Origin: Euzebyella marina
Lineage (GTDB): Bacteria; Bacteroidota; Bacteroidia; Flavobacteriales; Flavobacteriaceae
Direction: 5' to 3'
Length of the DNA stretch: 64,000 bases
Assembly: GCF_014855515.1 (NCBI RefSeq)
Contig: NZ_JACYFK010000005.1
Location: 124,001-188,000 of the forward strand
A program made the position numbers and the translations under genes. The notes beneath the pieces are model-generated. The model was given only the letters and a program-made list of their open reading frames with translations. It searched no databases and had not been told where the DNA came from. This document shows, in pieces, positions 62,918 through 64,000 of this stretch. Position 1 is the first letter of the stretch, and each line of letters begins with the position of its first letter.

Positions 62918-63727
62918 TTAAGAACCCGCTTCTATAGCTGCTTTGACCGAGCCATGCTTCTTTAAAAGAGATTCAGCTTTCTCATAAGGTATTCCCAACC
63001 CTTCTGCGACATAGCGTGCGCCACGATCAACAAGTTTGTTATTACTTAGTTGCATGTTGACCATCTTGTTCCCTTTTACCCTTCCAATCTTAATCATCAG
63101 GGCAGTAGAAATCATATTTAGGGCTAGTTTTTGAGATGTTCCGCTCTTCATACGCGTGCTGCCCGTAACAAATTCAGGTCCAACGTTCATCTCGATAGGT
63201 ATATCGGAATTTTTCGCCAACGGCGAACCTGGGTTGTTGGTTATTCCTGCGGTTAAAAGTCCGTTCTTTTTAGCCTGTTCAATGCCTCCTAACACATAGG
63301 GCGTTGTACCGGAAGCGGCAATACCGACTACCGTATCAAGTTCGGTCATCTCATACGCCATCATATCTTTCCACGCCTGTTCAGTGTCATCCTCTGCGTG
63401 TTCGACCGATTTTCTAATGGCAATATCGCCTCCAGCTATAAGACCGATTACCCTTGTATGTGGCATACCGTACGTAGGTGGTATTTCAGAAGCATCGAGT
63501 ACACCTAAACGGCCGCTTGTACCCGCCCCTATATAAAAAAGACGCCCTCCTTTTTCAAATCGTTCGGCCAGCGCATCGACCAATTTCGTGATTTGAGGAA
63601 TAGCCTCTGAAACGGCAACGGCCACTTTTTGGTCTTCCTCGTTCATTTTCTTTAAAATAGAGTTGGTTTCTAACAACTCTAAATCGTCATGGTTCGATGG
63701 GGTTTCGGTAATCTTGGTATAGTCCAT
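62918..63727 (-). CDS. murQ: N-acetylmuramic acid 6-phosphate etherase MurQ
   Basis: The 269-residue SIS-domain protein contains GGRLFYIGAGTSGRLGVLDA followed by SEIPPTYG with the first catalytic Glu, RKSVEHAEDD with the second, VGIAASGTTPYVLGGIEQAK and GPEFVTGSTRMKSGTSQKL. It removes the lactyl ether from MurNAc 6-phosphate to give GlcNAc 6-phosphate and D-lactate, in peptidoglycan recycling. It is slightly shorter than the E. coli enzyme, as in many Bacteroidetes. It begins 5 bases after the end of a DeoR-type regulator gene on the same strand, which probably controls it. It converges with the cytochrome c gene with one base between stops. Confidence 0.95.
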   Translation of the reverse strand: MDYTKITETPSNHDDLELLETNSILKKMNEEDQKVAVAVSEAIPQITKLVDALAERFEKGGRLFYIGAGTSGRLGVLDASEIPPTYGMPHTRVIGLIAGGDIAIRKSVEHAEDDTEQAWKDMMAYEMTELDTVVGIAASGTTPYVLGGIEQAKKNGLLTAGITNNPGSPLAKNSDIPIEMNVGPEFVTGSTRMKSGTSQKLALNMISTALMIKIGRVKGNKMVNMQLSNNKLVDRGARYVAEGLGIPYEKAESLLKKHGSVKAAIEAGS

Positions 63728-63732
63728 GGTAT

Positions 63733-64000
63733 TTATAAAATATGTATATCGTGGTTTTTAAAAGAATTCAATAGCGAATCTTCCGGCTCTAGCTCGGTTA
63801 TCATCGTATTGATGGCATTAATATCGCAAGTTTTGTAACGATGTTGTGAATTCAGTTTTTCTGATATGGATAAAAGTACCGTTTTTTTTGAGCTCTTTAT
63901 CACCGCTTTCTTCACTTGAACAATGTCCCAATCAAATTCGGTAAGACCGTAAAAAGAGTCAACATACCCTGTACCGATAAAACTAAAATCAACCCTGATT
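63733..64000 (-). CDS. DeoR-family transcriptional regulator, C-terminal fragment at window edge
   Basis: Reading in from the window edge, the frame is open to a TAA at 63733 and gives 88 residues beginning IRVDFSFIGTGYVDSFYGLT, then FDWDIVQVKKAVIKSSKKTV, LLSISEKLN and CDINAINTMITELEP. This is the end of the DeoR sugar-phosphate sensor domain (SIS-like ISOCOT fold), where FIG-x-G-x-x-x-x-x-G, the Val-Lys-x-x-x-Ile-x-x-x-x-x helix and the L-x-D-S strand sit. An internal GTG at 63915 would start too late. The helix-turn-helix half lies outside the window. The five-base gap to murQ suggests a regulator of MurNAc or amino sugar catabolism. Confidence 0.8.
   Translation of the reverse strand, partial: IRVDFSFIGTGYVDSFYGLTEFDWDIVQVKKAVIKSSKKTVLLSISEKLNSQHRYKTCDINAINTMITELEPEDSLLNSFKNHDIHIL

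Overview
The window looks like chromosomal DNA from a marine member of the Flavobacteriaceae (Bacteroidetes). The pointers are a SusC/SusD pair, a giant protein with a type IX secretion (type B) C-terminal signal, bacillithiol synthase BshA, an FGly-type sulfatase, Bacteroidetes-style promoter boxes (TAnnTTTG near -7, TTTG near -33) and the typical flavobacterial gene order tamB / tsaD-rsmE-DUF4159-AI-2E-methyltransferase. I place it by protein character only; genus is not resolved. No rRNA, tRNA, CRISPR array, IS element or prophage gene was seen.

Region 1 (1-13739) is a surface polysaccharide cluster (O-antigen, capsule or exopolysaccharide) that diverges from a 335-base gap at 6386-6720. 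Leftward it holds a Wzy-type polymerase, two GT4 glycosyltransferases, a MurA-like enolpyruvyl transferase with all its catalytic residues, a hexapeptide acetyltransferase and a flippase cut by the window edge. Rightward it holds a WbuB-like GT4, the initiating phosphoglycosyl transferase, a GT2, an ATP-grasp ligase and HAD hydrolase with overlapping genes, and a large HAD-fusion protein of the COG5610 type. The parts fit a Wzx/Wzy pathway; export (Wza/Wzc) and nucleotide-sugar genes would lie left of the window.

Region 2 (13749-28163) is cell-envelope and housekeeping: an OmpA-type protein, bshA followed by a small lipoprotein, a GH3/beta-lactamase fusion of the NagZ type, a short conserved protein, a two-gene Fe-S electron-transfer module with an MCE protein, an N-acetylmuramoyl-L-alanine amidase, divergent lptD, and ridA. 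Region 3 (28188-31128) is a glycolysis block: pfkA and gapA, then a BadF-type sugar kinase behind a hairpin terminator. Region 4 (31379-40786) is tamB diverging from tsaD-rsmE-DUF4159-AI-2E-methyltransferase.

Region 5 (41207-52333) is a nutrient-acquisition locus: SusC, SusD, a 1193-residue FG-GAP/ASPIC-UnbV lipoprotein, and on the other strand an esterase and a sulfatase. It carries no glycoside hydrolase and no local regulator, so the substrate is unknown; the sulfatase hints at a sulfated glycan. Region 6 (52447-64000) holds a 2922-residue SprB-like repeat protein with a type B T9SS signal, a soluble PQQ-type dehydrogenase with its own cytochrome c, murQ, and the C-terminal part of a DeoR-type regulator just upstream of murQ. 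Amidase, NagZ fusion, BadF kinase and MurQ together form a plausible peptidoglycan-sugar recycling set scattered over the window.

Promoter calls rest on the Bacteroidetes consensus read by eye and are tentative. Start codons were moved from the longest possible ORF where a signal peptide, family length or neighbour made another start better.
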